This document shows, in pieces, positions 36,819-45,919 of a stretch of DNA of 64,000 nt (position 1 is the stretch's first letter; each line of letters starts with the position of its first letter). The DNA comes from Acidovorax sp. FJL06. GTDB lineage: Bacteria > Pseudomonadota > Gammaproteobacteria > Burkholderiales > Burkholderiaceae_C. Below the pieces are notes generated by a model. It saw only the letters and a program-made list of their open reading frames with translations. It made no database searches and was not told the origin of the DNA. Both the position numbers and the translations under genes were made by a program. The stretch is taken from positions 101,521-165,520 of the forward strand of contig NZ_QAJR01000018.1 of assembly GCF_003852545.1 (NCBI RefSeq), in the 5' to 3' direction.

Positions 36819-38795
36819 ATGAGCACCAAACAAACCCTGTCTTTCCAGGCCGAAGTAGCGCAGTTGCTGCACCTGGTTACCCACTCGCTGTACTCCAACC
36901 AGGAAATCTTCCTGCGCGAGCTGATCTCTAACGCGTCGGACGCCTGCGACAAGCTGCGTTTTGAAGGCCTGAACAACTCCGCGCTGTTTGAAGACGCCCC
37001 CAACCTCGAAGTGCGCGTGCGCTTCGACCAGGCCGCCAAGACGCTGACCATCACCGACAACGGCATCGGCATGAGCCAGCAAGAGGCCATTGACCACCTG
37101 GGCACCATCGCCAAGAGCGGCACCAAGGACTTCATGGGCAAGCTCAGCGGCGACCAGAAGCAGGACGCCCAGCTCATCGGCCAGTTCGGCGTGGGCTTTT
37201 ACTCCGGCTTTATCGTGGCCGACAAGATCACCGTGGAATCGCGCCGCGCGGGCCTCACGGCCGACGAAGGTGTGCGCTGGATCAGCGGCGGCACGGGCGA
37301 CTTCGAGGTGGAAACCATCACCCGCGCCCAGCGCGGCACCAGCATCATCCTGCACCTGCGTGACGACGCCGAGGAATACCTCAACGCCTGGAAGCTCAAA
37401 CAGGTCATCGCCAAATACTCCGACCACATCAGCCTGCCCATCCGGATGGAAAAGGAAGAGTGGAAAGATGGCGAGCTGATCAACCCGTCGGACGAAAACG
37501 GCGGCCGCCAGCCCGGCGGCATGGTCAAGACCGGCGAGTGGGAAACCATCAACAAGGCCAGCGCCCTGTGGTCCCGTCCCAAGAAGGACATCAGCGAAGA
37601 GCAGTACGCCGAGTTCTACAAGGCCATCAGCCACGACCACGAGGCCCCGCTGACTTGGGCGCACAACCGCGTGGAAGGCAACACCGAGTACACGCAGCTC
37701 TTGTACATCCCCGCCAAGGCGCCGTTTGACCTGTGGAACCGCGACAAGAAGGCCGGCGTGAAGCTCTACGTCAAGCGCGTGTTCATCATGGACGACGCTG
37801 AGGCGCTGATGCCCACCTACCTGCGCTTCGTCAAGGGCGTGATCGACTCGGCCGACCTGCCGCTGAACGTGAGCCGTGAGCTGCTGCAGGAAAGCCGCGA
37901 CGTGCGCTCCATCCGCGAAGGCAGCACCAAGCGCGTGCTCAGCATGCTGGAAGACCTGGCCAAACACGACAAGCACGATGCCGCCGCGAATGCCGACGGC
38001 GTGACCGATGTGGTCGATGCCGACGACAAGGCCAAGGAAGGCAAGTACAGCGCGTTCTACGCCGAGTTCGGCGCGGTGCTGAAGGAAGGCCTGGGCGAAG
38101 ACTTTGGTAACCGCGAACGCCTGGCCAAGCTGCTGCGTTTTGCATCCACCACCAGCGATGCCGCGACGGTGGGCTTTGCCGACTACAAGGCGCGCATGAA
38201 GGAAGGCCAGGAGGCGATCTACTACATCACCGCCGATACCCTGGCCGCCGCCAAGAACAGCCCGCAACTCGAAGTCTTCAAGAAGAAGGGCATCGAAGTG
38301 CTCTTGATGACCGACCGCGTGGACGAGTGGGCGCTGAACTACCTGCACGACTTTGATGGCACGCCGTTGCAGAGCGTTGCCAAGGGCGCGGTGGACCTGG
38401 GCAAGCTGCAGGACGAGGCCGAGAAGAAGGCCGCCGAAGAGGCCGCCGAGGCTTTCAAGCCCGTGCTCGCCAAGCTGAAAGAAGCGCTGAAAGACAAGGC
38501 CGAAGACGTGCGCGTGACCACCCGCTTGGTCGATTCGCCCGCCTGTCTGGTGGTGCAGGACGACGGTATGAGCACGCAACTGGCCCGCATGCTCAAGCAG
38601 GCCGGCCAGCAGGCCCCCGAATCCAAGCCCGTGCTGGAGGTGAACGCCGAACACGCGCTGGTGAAGAAGCTCGACGGCAGCGTGCATTTCCACGACCTGG
38701 CCCACATCCTGTTCGACCAGGCGCTGCTGGCCGAAGGCGGCCTGCCCGAAGACCCGGCCGCGTACGTCAAGCGCGTGAACGCGCTGCTGGCGTGA
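36819..38795 (+). CDS. htpG: Molecular chaperone HtpG (Hsp90)
   Basis: 658 aa. The Bergerat ATP fold is complete: [36 protein letters not shown] and GTSIILHL. The middle domain has [20 protein letters not shown], and the C-terminal dimerisation domain follows. It is a cytosolic dimeric chaperone, slightly longer than the E. coli protein (624 aa). The start [20 protein letters not shown] is canonical; no strong Shine-Dalgarno is seen. Followed by a clear hairpin terminator. Confidence 0.97.
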   Translation: MSTKQTLSFQAEVAQLLHLVTHSLYSNQEIFLRELISNASDACDKLRFEGLNNSALFEDAPNLEVRVRFDQAAKTLTITDNGIGMSQQEAIDHLGTIAKSGTKDFMGKLSGDQKQDAQLIGQFGVGFYSGFIVADKITVESRRAGLTADEGVRWISGGTGDFEVETITRAQRGTSIILHLRDDAEEYLNAWKLKQVIAKYSDHISLPIRMEKEEWKDGELINPSDENGGRQPGGMVKTGEWETINKASALWSRPKKDISEEQYAEFYKAISHDHEAPLTWAHNRVEGNTEYTQLLYIPAKAPFDLWNRDKKAGVKLYVKRVFIMDDAEALMPTYLRFVKGVIDSADLPLNVSRELLQESRDVRSIREGSTKRVLSMLEDLAKHDKHDAAANADGVTDVVDADDKAKEGKYSAFYAEFGAVLKEGLGEDFGNRERLAKLLRFASTTSDAATVGFADYKARMKEGQEAIYYITADTLAAAKNSPQLEVFKKKGIEVLLMTDRVDEWALNYLHDFDGTPLQSVAKGAVDLGKLQDEAEKKAAEEAAEAFKPVLAKLKEALKDKAEDVRVTTRLVDSPACLVVQDDGMSTQLARMLKQAGQQAPESKPVLEVNAEHALVKKLDGSVHFHDLAHILFDQALLAEGGLPEDPAAYVKRVNALLA

Positions 38796-38888
38796 CGGTG
38801 GATGGGGTGGTGGCAGATTCGCCTTGAGGGGCGGGAGTCTGCCCCACCCGCTGGTGGATAGAAAGCGCGCCAGCAGCGATCAACAGTG

Positions 38889-38926
38889 AAACCCCCGGGC
38901 GGCCAGAGGCACCCGGGGTTTTTCTT
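38889..38926 (+). terminator. Rho-independent terminator after htpG
   Basis: AAACCCCCGGG (38889-38899) pairs with CCCGGGGTTT (38912-38921) with one bulged C, followed by TTCTTT. It ends htpG about 95 bp after its stop, and the A-rich left arm lets it also serve the convergent small gene. Confidence 0.85.
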
Positions 38927-38941
38927 TGTGCGGGGCCGGCG

Positions 38942-39250
38942 CTACTCCTCCGGCAGTGCCTGCTCCAGGATGCGTTCATACACCTGATTGCGTTCCTGCG
39001 GGTCGGCATCGATCAAGGTCTTGAGGGCCCCCTCGGGCAGCCGCATGCCCCGGCGCCGGTCGGTCTCCACCGGCAGGTTGCGCCAGCCAGAGAGCACCAG
39101 CCAGTCCCACAACTCGTCCGCGATGGGGTGGGTGACCGCCATCTTCAGTGAGCCGCGCAGGATGCCTGAACCCACCGCAGGCAAAGGCCCCACCGGCGCG
39201 GGGCGGCGTGGCTGGCGGATGGATAGGGCTGTGCGAAGCCAATCTTTCAT
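38942..39250 (-). CDS. Small hypothetical protein
   Basis: 102 aa, not a family I can name. A basic, Pro-rich N-terminal third (RQPRRPAPVGPLP) leads into a well-composed helical region: HPIADELWDWLVLSGWRNLP, then RRRGMRLPEGALKTLIDADP and NQVYERILEQALPEE. The Trp/Leu-rich central segment suggests a protein-interaction domain. The start is uncertain: ATG 39250 gives a typical MKDWLRTALSI opening but lacks a ribosome-binding site, and ATG 39283 adds 11 residues. It converges on htpG beyond the terminator. Confidence 0.6.
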   Translation of the reverse strand: MKDWLRTALSIRQPRRPAPVGPLPAVGSGILRGSLKMAVTHPIADELWDWLVLSGWRNLPVETDRRRGMRLPEGALKTLIDADPQERNQVYERILEQALPEE

Positions 39251-39395
39251 GGGGGGCGTCGGGTGAAGCGCTGGTCGCAGCATAGCCCACGACCCACGGG
39301 CGACTCAAGCCCGGTCTTGCATGGCTGGGTGCTTGGTTACGCCCAGCCTCCATGACCTTGGGGCGTCAGGCGCAGGTGCTCAGGGTCCGGCGTCG

Positions 39396-40160
39396 TTACT
39401 GGGTTTCCAGTGGCTCGGTGACAGCGGAGCACAGGAATGGCGTCGCAGCCGACGCTTCGGGTGCGGCGTGTGGCCGTGGGGAGGCCGGGTCCAGCCGGTA
39501 CCCCATGCCGTAAATCGCCGAGATCGTGTAGCCGTTGGCTTCGGTCAGCTCCAGCTTGGTGCGCAGGCGCGACATGTGGGTGTCGAGGGAGCGCGATGGC
39601 GTTTCGGTGGCGTCGCCCCACACGGCCTCCCGCAGGTGGGTGCGGGACAGCAGGCGGCCTGCGTTGCGGAACATGAACAGGGCCAGCTCGTACTCGCGGT
39701 TCTTGAGGTCGATGGGCTGGCCGTGCACGGACAGCGCGCGCTTGTCGGCATCAAAACGGTAGGCCCCGAAGGCCATGCGGGCGCCCATGCTCTCAGGGAA
39801 GGCGCGGCGCAGCAGGGCGGTGGTGCGCGCCACCAGTTCGCCCATGCGCAGGGGTTTGCTCATGAAATCGTCCGCACCGCGCGACAGGGCCTCGACCACG
39901 TCGCGCTCGTCGTTGCGGCGGGTGATGAACAGGATGGGCAATTGCATGCCGCCCATGTCGCGCACGGTCTGCACGACCTCGGTGCCTTCCATGTCGGGCA
40001 GATGCCAGTCCACGATCAGCAGATCGAAGGTTTCCTGCCGCAGGGCCTTGAGCAGGCTGCTGCCGTCGGCATAGGTGTGGCACACATGGTGGTGGCATTC
40101 CAAGGTGCCCTTGATCTGCTCCAGGAGGAGAAGGTCGTCGTCAAGGACTGCGATGCGCAT
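39396..40160 (-). CDS. OmpR-family response regulator (orphan)
   Basis: 254 aa. The receiver domain has the acidic pocket LDDD (residues 6-9), phospho-acceptor Asp51 in LLIVDWHLPD, Thr80 and Lys102 in FMSKP. The C-terminal winged helix (about 135-235) includes LKNREYELALFMFRNAGRLL, SRTHLREAVWG, SLDTHMSRLRTKL and IYGMGYRLD. A Pro/Ala-rich tail follows. It is a DNA-binding output regulator, but no histidine kinase gene lies beside it. The start MRIAVLDDD at 40160 is standard; the longer frame is not needed. Confidence 0.9.
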   Translation of the reverse strand: MRIAVLDDDLLLLEQIKGTLECHHHVCHTYADGSSLLKALRQETFDLLIVDWHLPDMEGTEVVQTVRDMGGMQLPILFITRRNDERDVVEALSRGADDFMSKPLRMGELVARTTALLRRAFPESMGARMAFGAYRFDADKRALSVHGQPIDLKNREYELALFMFRNAGRLLSRTHLREAVWGDATETPSRSLDTHMSRLRTKLELTEANGYTISAIYGMGYRLDPASPRPHAAPEASAATPFLCSAVTEPLETQ

Positions 40161-40319
40161 GGTGGTGGGCTCGGGGCCGGGGGCCGTGAAAATCAACTAC
40201 AAAACACCCCCTTGGGGAGGGAGTGCCTTGATGGTGCCCCACATCGGGCCGCTGTGCGCAGGGGTTGACAATCGTTTGCAATGGTCGGGCGGGCGCCGGC
40301 CGTGCGTGTCCACGTCCGG

Positions 40320-41372
40320 TCAGGCCACCAGCGGCTCTTCCTGCATGGCCTCGATCTGCTCGATCAGCATGTCCACCTGGCCGCGCCAGTAGTCGCTGCT
40401 GCCGAACCAGGGGAAGTTGGCGGGGAAGATCGGGTCCTGCCAGCGGCGCGCCAGCCAGGCGCTGTAGTGGATGAGGCGCAGCGTGCGCAGCGGCTCGATG
40501 AGCGCCAGTTCGCGGCGGTCGAAGCTGCGGAACTGTTCGTAGCCGTCGAGCAGCGCGCCGAGCTGGTGCGTGCGCTGGCGCCGGTCGCCCGACAGCAGCA
40601 TCCACAGGTCCTGCACGGCCGGGCCCATGCGTGCGTCGTCCAGGTCCACGAAGTGTGGGCCGCCGCGGCCCCATTCGTCGAGCGGGGTCCAGAGGATGTT
40701 GCCGGGGTGGCAGTCGCCGTGCAGGCGGATGGAGGCGGCATCCTTCAAGCCAAATGAGCCTCCTGGGCCTGCCTGGCGGGCTGTATAAGCTATCAATTCA
40801 AGAGCAATATCGCACTGTGTCTTCCAGGCGGCCGCCACGTCGAGCGGGAGGATGTCGTTGTCCAGCAGCCAGTCGCGTGAGGTGGTGCCGAAGGTCTGCA
40901 CATCCAGCACCGGCCGGTGCGCAAAGGGCTGGGCCGCGCCCACGGTGTGGATGCGGGCCAGAAAGCGGCCGATCCATTCCAGCACCTCGAAGTCATCCAG
41001 CTCGGGCTGGCGCCCGCCGCGCCAGGGGCTGACCGAGAACGCAAAGCCATCATGCTGGTGCAGGGTGGTGCCGTTCAGCACCAGCGGGCCCACGGCGGGC
41101 ACCTCGGCGGCCATCAGCTCGGCGGCAAAGGCGTGTTCTTCGAGGATCTGCGCCTCGCTCCAGCGGCCGGGCCGGTAGAACTTGGCCACCACGCGCTGGC
41201 CGTCTTCCAGCGTGGCCTGGTACACCCGGTTTTCGTACGACGACAGGGCCATGAGGCGGCCATCGCCATACAGGCCCACGCTGGCCAGCGCGTCCAGCAC
41301 CTGGTCGGGGGTGAGCTGGGCGTAGGGATGTTGTGGGTTGTTGGCTGCGGTATCGGGGGGCAATGGGGTCAT
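40320..41372 (-). CDS. srkA: SrkA/RdoA-type stress-response kinase
   Basis: 350 aa aminoglycoside-phosphotransferase-fold protein kinase. Characteristic segments are SSYENRVYQATLEDGQRVVA, KFYRPGRWSEAQILEEHAF, the catalytic loop RLHGDCHPGNILW, the metal-binding FVDLDDARMGPAVQDLWMLL and FPANFPWFGSSDYW, all close to E. coli SrkA (YihE), which phosphorylates Ser/Thr and counters stress-induced death. Start at ATG 41372. Oddity: just before RLHGDCH it carries about a dozen more residues (YTARQAGPGGSFGLK) than the E. coli protein. These are encoded by an A/T-richer stretch that looks like a dispersed repeat. Confidence 0.88.
   Translation of the reverse strand: MTPLPPDTAANNPQHPYAQLTPDQVLDALASVGLYGDGRLMALSSYENRVYQATLEDGQRVVAKFYRPGRWSEAQILEEHAFAAELMAAEVPAVGPLVLNGTTLHQHDGFAFSVSPWRGGRQPELDDFEVLEWIGRFLARIHTVGAAQPFAHRPVLDVQTFGTTSRDWLLDNDILPLDVAAAWKTQCDIALELIAYTARQAGPGGSFGLKDAASIRLHGDCHPGNILWTPLDEWGRGGPHFVDLDDARMGPAVQDLWMLLSGDRRQRTHQLGALLDGYEQFRSFDRRELALIEPLRTLRLIHYSAWLARRWQDPIFPANFPWFGSSDYWRGQVDMLIEQIEAMQEEPLVA
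40750..40808. repeat. Repeat-like insertion inside srkA
   Basis: The stretch AAATGAGCCTCCTGGGCCTG followed by CCTGGCGGGCTGTATAAGC and TATCAATTCAAGAGCAA is A/T-richer than the gene and resembles the flanks of the hairpin-repeat family (GATAGCT core on the minus strand). It encodes extra residues absent from E. coli SrkA. The match is weaker than for the copy at 4383-4420. Confidence 0.4.
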
Positions 41373-41416
41373 GCCCCATTGTCGCTGCCAGGCCCTCGGC
41401 CGCCGGGCCGCGCGCG

Positions 41417-42511
41417 TTAGTTGGGCCGCATCGTGGCGATATGCCCGGCGCGCGGGTCGCCGCTGCCTGCCAGCACGGTGGCGAACAGCGTCTGCGTAGC
41501 CTGGGGCCCCGCATGGTGCTGCACCACCAGCCAGGGCTGGGGCCCGGCCGACACGGCGGTGCTGAACTGGTTCCAGGCCGCCACCAGGCGCTCGTTCAGG
41601 CCCTGGGCACCCCAGTCGGCGTGGCGCTTCTTGACCTGGGCGGGGGCGAAGAACATCACCGGGCGCGGGCCGGGCAGCTGGCCCGCGCCGCCCAGGTCCT
41701 GCACGTGGCTGGCACCCACCGAACAGCTGTAGGCCAGGCCCGTGCAATGGGCATGGATGCGCTGGCGCAGGCCCACGCTGCCTGCAAAGTCGATGTACAC
41801 GCTGGGTGTGGCGCCGTCGATGGTGTCCAGTGCGTCGTAAGTGACCACGCGGCTGTAGCAGCCCAGGCTTTCGCAAAACGCCACATTGCCGGGCGAGGTG
41901 AGGCCGATGACCTCGATGCCTTCGCGCTGCGCGAGCTGGAACGCGGTGCCGTAGGCCGTCTTGCTCGATGCGCTGGACAGCAGCATGCGCTTGGCACCGA
42001 AAAATTGCTGGTCTTCCAGGAAGTCATCGATGAGCCAGGAGGTGATGAACAGCGGCCGCAGCAGCGCCTGCACGTCCTCGTTGTCGGCGCGGTACAGCCC
42101 GTCGGTGCCGGTGCGCAGGTAGTGGTTGTAGACGGCGTGCAGGCCCGCGCGGTGCGCGGCGCCATCGCTGAAGCCTGCGGCATTGACGCGCTGGGGCGAG
42201 AGCACGGCCTGGCTGGCCATGGGCCAGTAGCCGTACAGGCGCTCGCCCACGGCCACGGCCGGGTGCAGCGACTGCACCACCGTGCCAAAGCCCCACACGG
42301 GCACGATGCCCCAGCCGGGTTCGTTGCTGGGGAAAAACTGCCAGTAGCTCAGCATGCCGCCCAGGGCGGCGTAGGTGATGTTGTTGGCCGTGAGGGCAAA
42401 GGACTCGACCCGCACGCGGACCTGGCCCTCGGCGAGGGCGGTGTCTTCGGTGGTCAACAGGCGGGTGGTGGCCAACTGGTCCTGGCGCACGAGGAGGGTG
42501 GTGGTGCTCAT
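41417..42511 (-). CDS. DUF2855-family protein
   Basis: 364 aa protein of the DUF2855 family, distantly like medium-chain dehydrogenases: RVRVESFALTANNITYAALG, GWGIVPVWGFGTVV, SSASSKTAYGTAFQLA and YIDFAGSVGLRQRIH. The nucleotide-binding loop is SASSKTAYG rather than a classical GxGxxG. No function is established. ATG 42511 is the start. It sits 44 bp after srkA's start on the same strand, so the two may be cotranscribed, DUF2855 first. Confidence 0.85.
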   Translation of the reverse strand: MSTTTLLVRQDQLATTRLLTTEDTALAEGQVRVRVESFALTANNITYAALGGMLSYWQFFPSNEPGWGIVPVWGFGTVVQSLHPAVAVGERLYGYWPMASQAVLSPQRVNAAGFSDGAAHRAGLHAVYNHYLRTGTDGLYRADNEDVQALLRPLFITSWLIDDFLEDQQFFGAKRMLLSSASSKTAYGTAFQLAQREGIEVIGLTSPGNVAFCESLGCYSRVVTYDALDTIDGATPSVYIDFAGSVGLRQRIHAHCTGLAYSCSVGASHVQDLGGAGQLPGPRPVMFFAPAQVKKRHADWGAQGLNERLVAAWNQFSTAVSAGPQPWLVVQHHAGPQATQTLFATVLAGSGDPRAGHIATMRPN

Positions 42512-42614
42512 GCCGCCACGCTAAACGAAAGCGGGCGTGCGCTCAAGCGGGGCGCGCCGCCTGGGCGACAGCAGCACTGTGGAGGGACACCGGGCCCACG
42601 CCAACCACACACAG

Positions 42615-42683
42615 CCGCTCACGCTGAGCTTGCCGAAGCGCTGCGCAGGGCGTCGACCCTTCGACGAAGCTCAGCCCGAACGG
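42615..42683. repeat. Dispersed inverted repeat (GAGCTTGCCGAAG type)
   Basis: CGCTGAGCTTGCCGAAG and CTTCGACGAAGCTCAGCC are inverted halves around a GCGCAGGGCGTCGACC centre. The half sequence CCGTTCGGGCTGAGCTT is one I recognise as a frequent intergenic element in Burkholderiales. It lies just beyond the 3' end of the kinase-Usp gene and can fold into a long stem. Confidence 0.75.
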
Positions 42684-42710
42684 GATGGGATGGCGGAACG
42701 CGAAGCCGCG

Positions 42711-44147
42711 TCAGCCCGAGAATGGCTGGCCCAGTTGCTCGAACGGCAGCGCCTGCTTGACCAGGATGACGGTGCAGGGCGCGTCGCGCGCCACGCGCAC
42801 GGGCACCGTGTCTATGAAGCGCTGCATCTGCAGCCCGTGCGTGGCGGCGCCCAGGATCATCATGCTCACATGGTTGCTGGCCGCGTAGCGCACCAGCGCC
42901 TGGGCCACATCGCCCGCTTCGAGCACGTGGTAGCTCACGGTGTGCCCGCTCAGGTCCAGCGCCTGGGCCCATTGGCGCAGGCGGGCCATGTGCTGGCGGT
43001 GCAGCGTGGTCTCGCTGCGGTTGCTGTCGCTGGTGCTGCTGGCGCCGGGCGAGATCACTGTCACGCAGGCCAGCCGCGCGCCGGGGCGGATGCCCAGCGA
43101 GCGCCCCACGGCCTGGCGCAGCGAGTACAGCGTGGCATCGCTCACATCGGCATGGGGCACGGCGACCATGAGGATGGGCGTGTCCTCGATCTGCGCCGAC
43201 GGCAGCGGGCTGGGCTGGTAGTGCATGCCCGCTGCCCGCAGCCAGCGTTTGAAATGCGTGGAGAGCGGCGTGCGCTCGGTGCGTTCGCCGCGGTCGGTGA
43301 TGTGCACCTGCTCGGGGTGGGCCAGGTCGAACGCCAGGTGCGCGGCCGAGGGGTAGCGGTGGGAGGCCTCGGGCTCCAGGCAGCGCAGGATCACCTCCTG
43401 CAGCCAGGGCGGGAGGTCGGCGCGGTGCTTGCGTGGCGGCGCGGGTGTCATCCACAGGCGCTGGCGCAGGCCGCCGCTGGTGGTGGGCGCGCCAAAGGGC
43501 AGTTCGCCCGTGGCCAGCTCGTACAGCATTACGCCGAGGGCAAAGATGTCGCTGCGCGGGTCGCCGCGCACGCCCACCACCTGCTCGGGGGCAATCCAGG
43601 CGGGCGAGCCCACGGCCTGGCGCATCTCCTCGGCCAGCAGGTCGGGGTAGTGGGCGTGGCACGAGAGGCCGAAGTCCAGTAGCACGGCCGTGCCGTCTTC
43701 CTTGACGAGCACGTTGGCCGGTTTGAGGTCGAGGTGGCACACGTTCTGCTGGTGCAGGCTGTGCGCCGCGCGCGCGGTGGCCGCGCCCAGGCGGGCTATT
43801 GTTGCGGTGTCGCAGCGTTCGGGCTGGTCCAGCCAGTGCTGCAGCGTCTGGCCGGGGATGTATTCCATCACCAGGTAGGGCAGGCGCACCAGGTCGCCCG
43901 CGGCCACAAAACGTGGCACATGCGGGCCGCTGAGCACGGGCAGGATCTGCAGCTCCACCTCGAAGCTCACGATGTTCTCGGCGCCATCGCCCGCCGTCAT
44001 GCGCGGGATCTTCATCGCCATGGCAAAGCCGGGGCTGCGGCCTTCCTGCGCGTACTCCACGGCGTAGATGTGCGCCATGCCGCCCGCGTGGATGCAGTCC
44101 ACCACGCGGAAGCCGTCGATCTCGGTGCCGGGGGCGAGCAGCTTCAT
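42711..44147 (-). CDS. Ser/Thr protein kinase fused to a universal stress protein domain
   Basis: 478 aa. The Hanks-type kinase domain (about 10-280) has the glycine loop HAGGMAHIYAV, Lys in AMKIPR, a catalytic loop with HLDLKPANV, LLDFGL and SPAWIAPEQ. A UspA domain fills about 325-478 (ILMVAVPHADVSD, ACVTVISPG, ILGAATHGLQMQRFIDTVPV, CTVILVK). The HRD motif is HLD, which is common in bacterial kinases. There is no transmembrane anchor, so it is cytosolic. Its ATG follows the phosphoesterase stop by 1 bp, making a coupled kinase/phosphatase-like pair. The Usp part may sense ATP or stress; mechanism is inference. Confidence 0.9.
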   Translation of the reverse strand: MKLLAPGTEIDGFRVVDCIHAGGMAHIYAVEYAQEGRSPGFAMAMKIPRMTAGDGAENIVSFEVELQILPVLSGPHVPRFVAAGDLVRLPYLVMEYIPGQTLQHWLDQPERCDTATIARLGAATARAAHSLHQQNVCHLDLKPANVLVKEDGTAVLLDFGLSCHAHYPDLLAEEMRQAVGSPAWIAPEQVVGVRGDPRSDIFALGVMLYELATGELPFGAPTTSGGLRQRLWMTPAPPRKHRADLPPWLQEVILRCLEPEASHRYPSAAHLAFDLAHPEQVHITDRGERTERTPLSTHFKRWLRAAGMHYQPSPLPSAQIEDTPILMVAVPHADVSDATLYSLRQAVGRSLGIRPGARLACVTVISPGASSTSDSNRSETTLHRQHMARLRQWAQALDLSGHTVSYHVLEAGDVAQALVRYAASNHVSMMILGAATHGLQMQRFIDTVPVRVARDAPCTVILVKQALPFEQLGQPFSG

Positions 44148-44148
44148 C

Positions 44149-44907
44149 TCATTGGCCTTTTTCCAGCCGGTCCGCATAGAAGCTCGGCAGGCATGCCGCG
44201 CGGATGGCGGCGGCGGCGGCCAGGTGGTCGTAGGGCACGCGGTAGAAGGTGATCTGCTTGGCGGTGTCGTCGAACAGGGCGTACATGGCACGCGCATCGC
44301 CGTCGCGCGGCTGGCCCACCGAGCCCACGATGGCGAGCCACTGGCGGTGTGGCGGCACGGGCACGGGCACGCCGGGCTCGGGCGCAAAACGCATGAGCTT
44401 GGCGGTGGGCGTGAGGAAGTACAGCACCTGTTCGTGCACATGGCCGCTGAACACGTAGCGGATGGCGGGGTCGATGCCCTGGGCGGCGGTCATGCTGCGC
44501 TCGGCGGCGTTAGAGTCTTCTACGTAGCGCCACTGGGCGGGCATGTCGGCGCTGGCATGCACCAGCAGCGCGCTGGGCCCCAAGCGCGCGGTGAGCGGCA
44601 GCGACTGCAGAAAGGCGATGTGGCTGTTGCCCAGCTGGTCGTGCGTCCACTGTGCGCCCAGCTCGCTGCGGTTGCGCGGGTTGGCGGGGGGCGCGAGCGC
44701 CATGGCGTCGTGGTTGCCCAGCACGCACAGAGCGCCCTGCTGCACCAGGTCACGGACCTGCTCGACCACCGCGACGGGCTCGCCACCGTAGCCCACCAGA
44801 TCGCCCAGCAGCGCGAACTGCTCGGCGCCCTGGGCGTGGGCGTGCTGCAGGCAGGCGCTGAGGGCCTGGCGGTTGGCGTGGATGTCGGAGAGGAGGGCGA
44901 TCTTCAT
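44149..44907 (-). CDS. Calcineurin-like metallophosphoesterase
   Basis: 252 aa. All metal-binding motifs are visible: ALLSDIHANRQAL (Asp-x-His), LGDLVGYG (Gly-Asp), VLGNHDAM (Gly-Asn-His-Asp), VHASAD and FSGHVHEQ (Gly-His-x-His). This matches the YfcE/DR1281-like group of phosphodiesterases and some PPP-type phosphatases. The start is either ATG 44907 or ATG 44931; the former begins right at the catalytic strand. Positioned directly upstream of the kinase-Usp gene (1-bp gap), it may reverse the kinase's phosphorylation, though small-molecule phosphodiesters are equally possible substrates. Confidence 0.87.
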   Translation of the reverse strand: MKIALLSDIHANRQALSACLQHAHAQGAEQFALLGDLVGYGGEPVAVVEQVRDLVQQGALCVLGNHDAMALAPPANPRNRSELGAQWTHDQLGNSHIAFLQSLPLTARLGPSALLVHASADMPAQWRYVEDSNAAERSMTAAQGIDPAIRYVFSGHVHEQVLYFLTPTAKLMRFAPEPGVPVPVPPHRQWLAIVGSVGQPRDGDARAMYALFDDTAKQITFYRVPYDHLAAAAAIRAACLPSFYADRLEKGQ

Positions 44908-44990
44908 GGTGCGAGGGTATCGCTTCATCATCGCGCCGGGGGCTGAACGCCAGCTTGCAGGTGGGAATACCCACCGGGGCGTCCCATAAA

Positions 44991-45036
44991 AATAGCTGCC
45001 AGCGCTTGTCCATCAAGCGCTGGCAGCTATTGTTTT
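44991..45036 (-). terminator. Strong bidirectional hairpin terminator (intact repeat copy)
   Basis: AATAGCTGCCAGCGCTTG (44991-45008) and CAAGCGCTGGCAGCTATT (45014-45031) are perfect 18-bp inverted arms around TCCAT, with GTTTTTG on the right and an A run on the left. It lies 6 bp past the DUF1304 stop and ends the ohrR-ohr operon. It is also the best-preserved member of the window's hairpin-repeat family. Confidence 0.9.
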
Positions 45037-45042
45037 TGTAAT

Positions 45043-45432
45043 TCAGAGGCTGCGCTGTGCGGCTGGCTTGTCCAGCGCCAGCGCCAGCACCAGGCCCAGC
45101 GCAATGATCGCGGGCAGCGCCTGGCTGAAGAAGATTTTGGGCGCAGCGGTGGCGGCGCCAAACACCCCGGCCACGATCACGCAGGCCAGGAAGAAGATCT
45201 TGAACAGCCGGTTGCCGGTGAACAGCCCCCAGAACAGCCCAGCCGCCAGAAAACCGTTGTACAGCCCCTGGTTGGCCGCCAGCGTGGTGGTGGCGTCGGC
45301 CAGCTCCTGGGTCAGGTTGAAGGTCTTCATGCCCAGGGGCTTGTTCCAGAAGAACATTTCGAGCACGAGGATGTACACATGCTCGATGGCCACCAGGGCC
45401 ACCGCGATGCGGGGAAGCAACTGGCGGCCCAT
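45043..45432 (-). CDS. DUF1304 membrane protein of the ohr operon
   Basis: 129 aa with four transmembrane helices: RIAVALVAIEHVYILVLEMF; NQGLYNGFLAAGLFWGLF; LFKIFFLACVIVAGVFGAAT; LPAIIALGLVLALAL. The EHVYILVLEMFFW and ANQGLYNGFLAAGL motifs define DUF1304. It begins 3 bp after ohr and is the last gene before the strong terminator, so it is cotranscribed with the organic-hydroperoxide genes. Function unknown. Confidence 0.88.
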   Translation of the reverse strand: MGRQLLPRIAVALVAIEHVYILVLEMFFWNKPLGMKTFNLTQELADATTTLAANQGLYNGFLAAGLFWGLFTGNRLFKIFFLACVIVAGVFGAATAAPKIFFSQALPAIIALGLVLALALDKPAAQRSL

Positions 45433-45435
45433 GGC

Positions 45436-45852
45436 TTACACCAGCGTGATGGTCACGTCGATGTTGCCGCGCGTGGCGTTGGAGTAGGGGCAGACCTGGT
45501 GGGCCGCGTCCACCAGCTTCTGGGCCGTGGCCTTGTCCAGGTCGGGCAGGCTGATGGCCAGGCGGGCTGCGATGCCGTAGGCGTTCGGGATGGGGCCCAG
45601 ATCGACTTCGGCGTCGATGGACACGTCCTGTGGCACGGGGATGCCGATCTTGCCGCCCACCGCCTTCATGGCGCCGATGAAGCAGGCTGCGTAGCCGGAG
45701 GCAAACAGCTGCTCGGGGTTGGTGCCAGTGCCGGAGGTGCCGGGCGAGGACAGCTTGACTTCCAGGCGGCCGTCATCGGTCTTGGCGGCGCCATCGCGGC
45801 CACCGGTCACGTGCGACTTGGCGGTGTACAGGACTTTTTCGAGTGTGGTCAT
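45436..45852 (-). CDS. ohr: Organic hydroperoxide resistance protein Ohr
   Basis: 138 aa OsmC/Ohr-fold thiol peroxidase that reduces organic hydroperoxides in the cytoplasm, using lipoylated partners in known members. The two reactive cysteines are Cys57 ([10 protein letters not shown]) and Cys121 ([11 protein letters not shown]). Arg19 and Glu47, which order the peroxidatic Cys, are also present. AAGGAAG precedes ATG 45852. Second gene of ohrR-ohr-DUF1304, 67 bp after ohrR. Confidence 0.95.
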   Translation of the reverse strand: MTTLEKVLYTAKSHVTGGRDGAAKTDDGRLEVKLSSPGTSGTGTNPEQLFASGYAACFIGAMKAVGGKIGIPVPQDVSIDAEVDLGPIPNAYGIAARLAISLPDLDKATAQKLVDAAHQVCPYSNATRGNIDVTITLV

Positions 45853-45919
45853 GGTGTCTTCCTTGCGGTTGTTGCCCACTGGCGGGCGGTGGAGGGAATC
45901 TGTGGGGTGGCTGGGCCGG

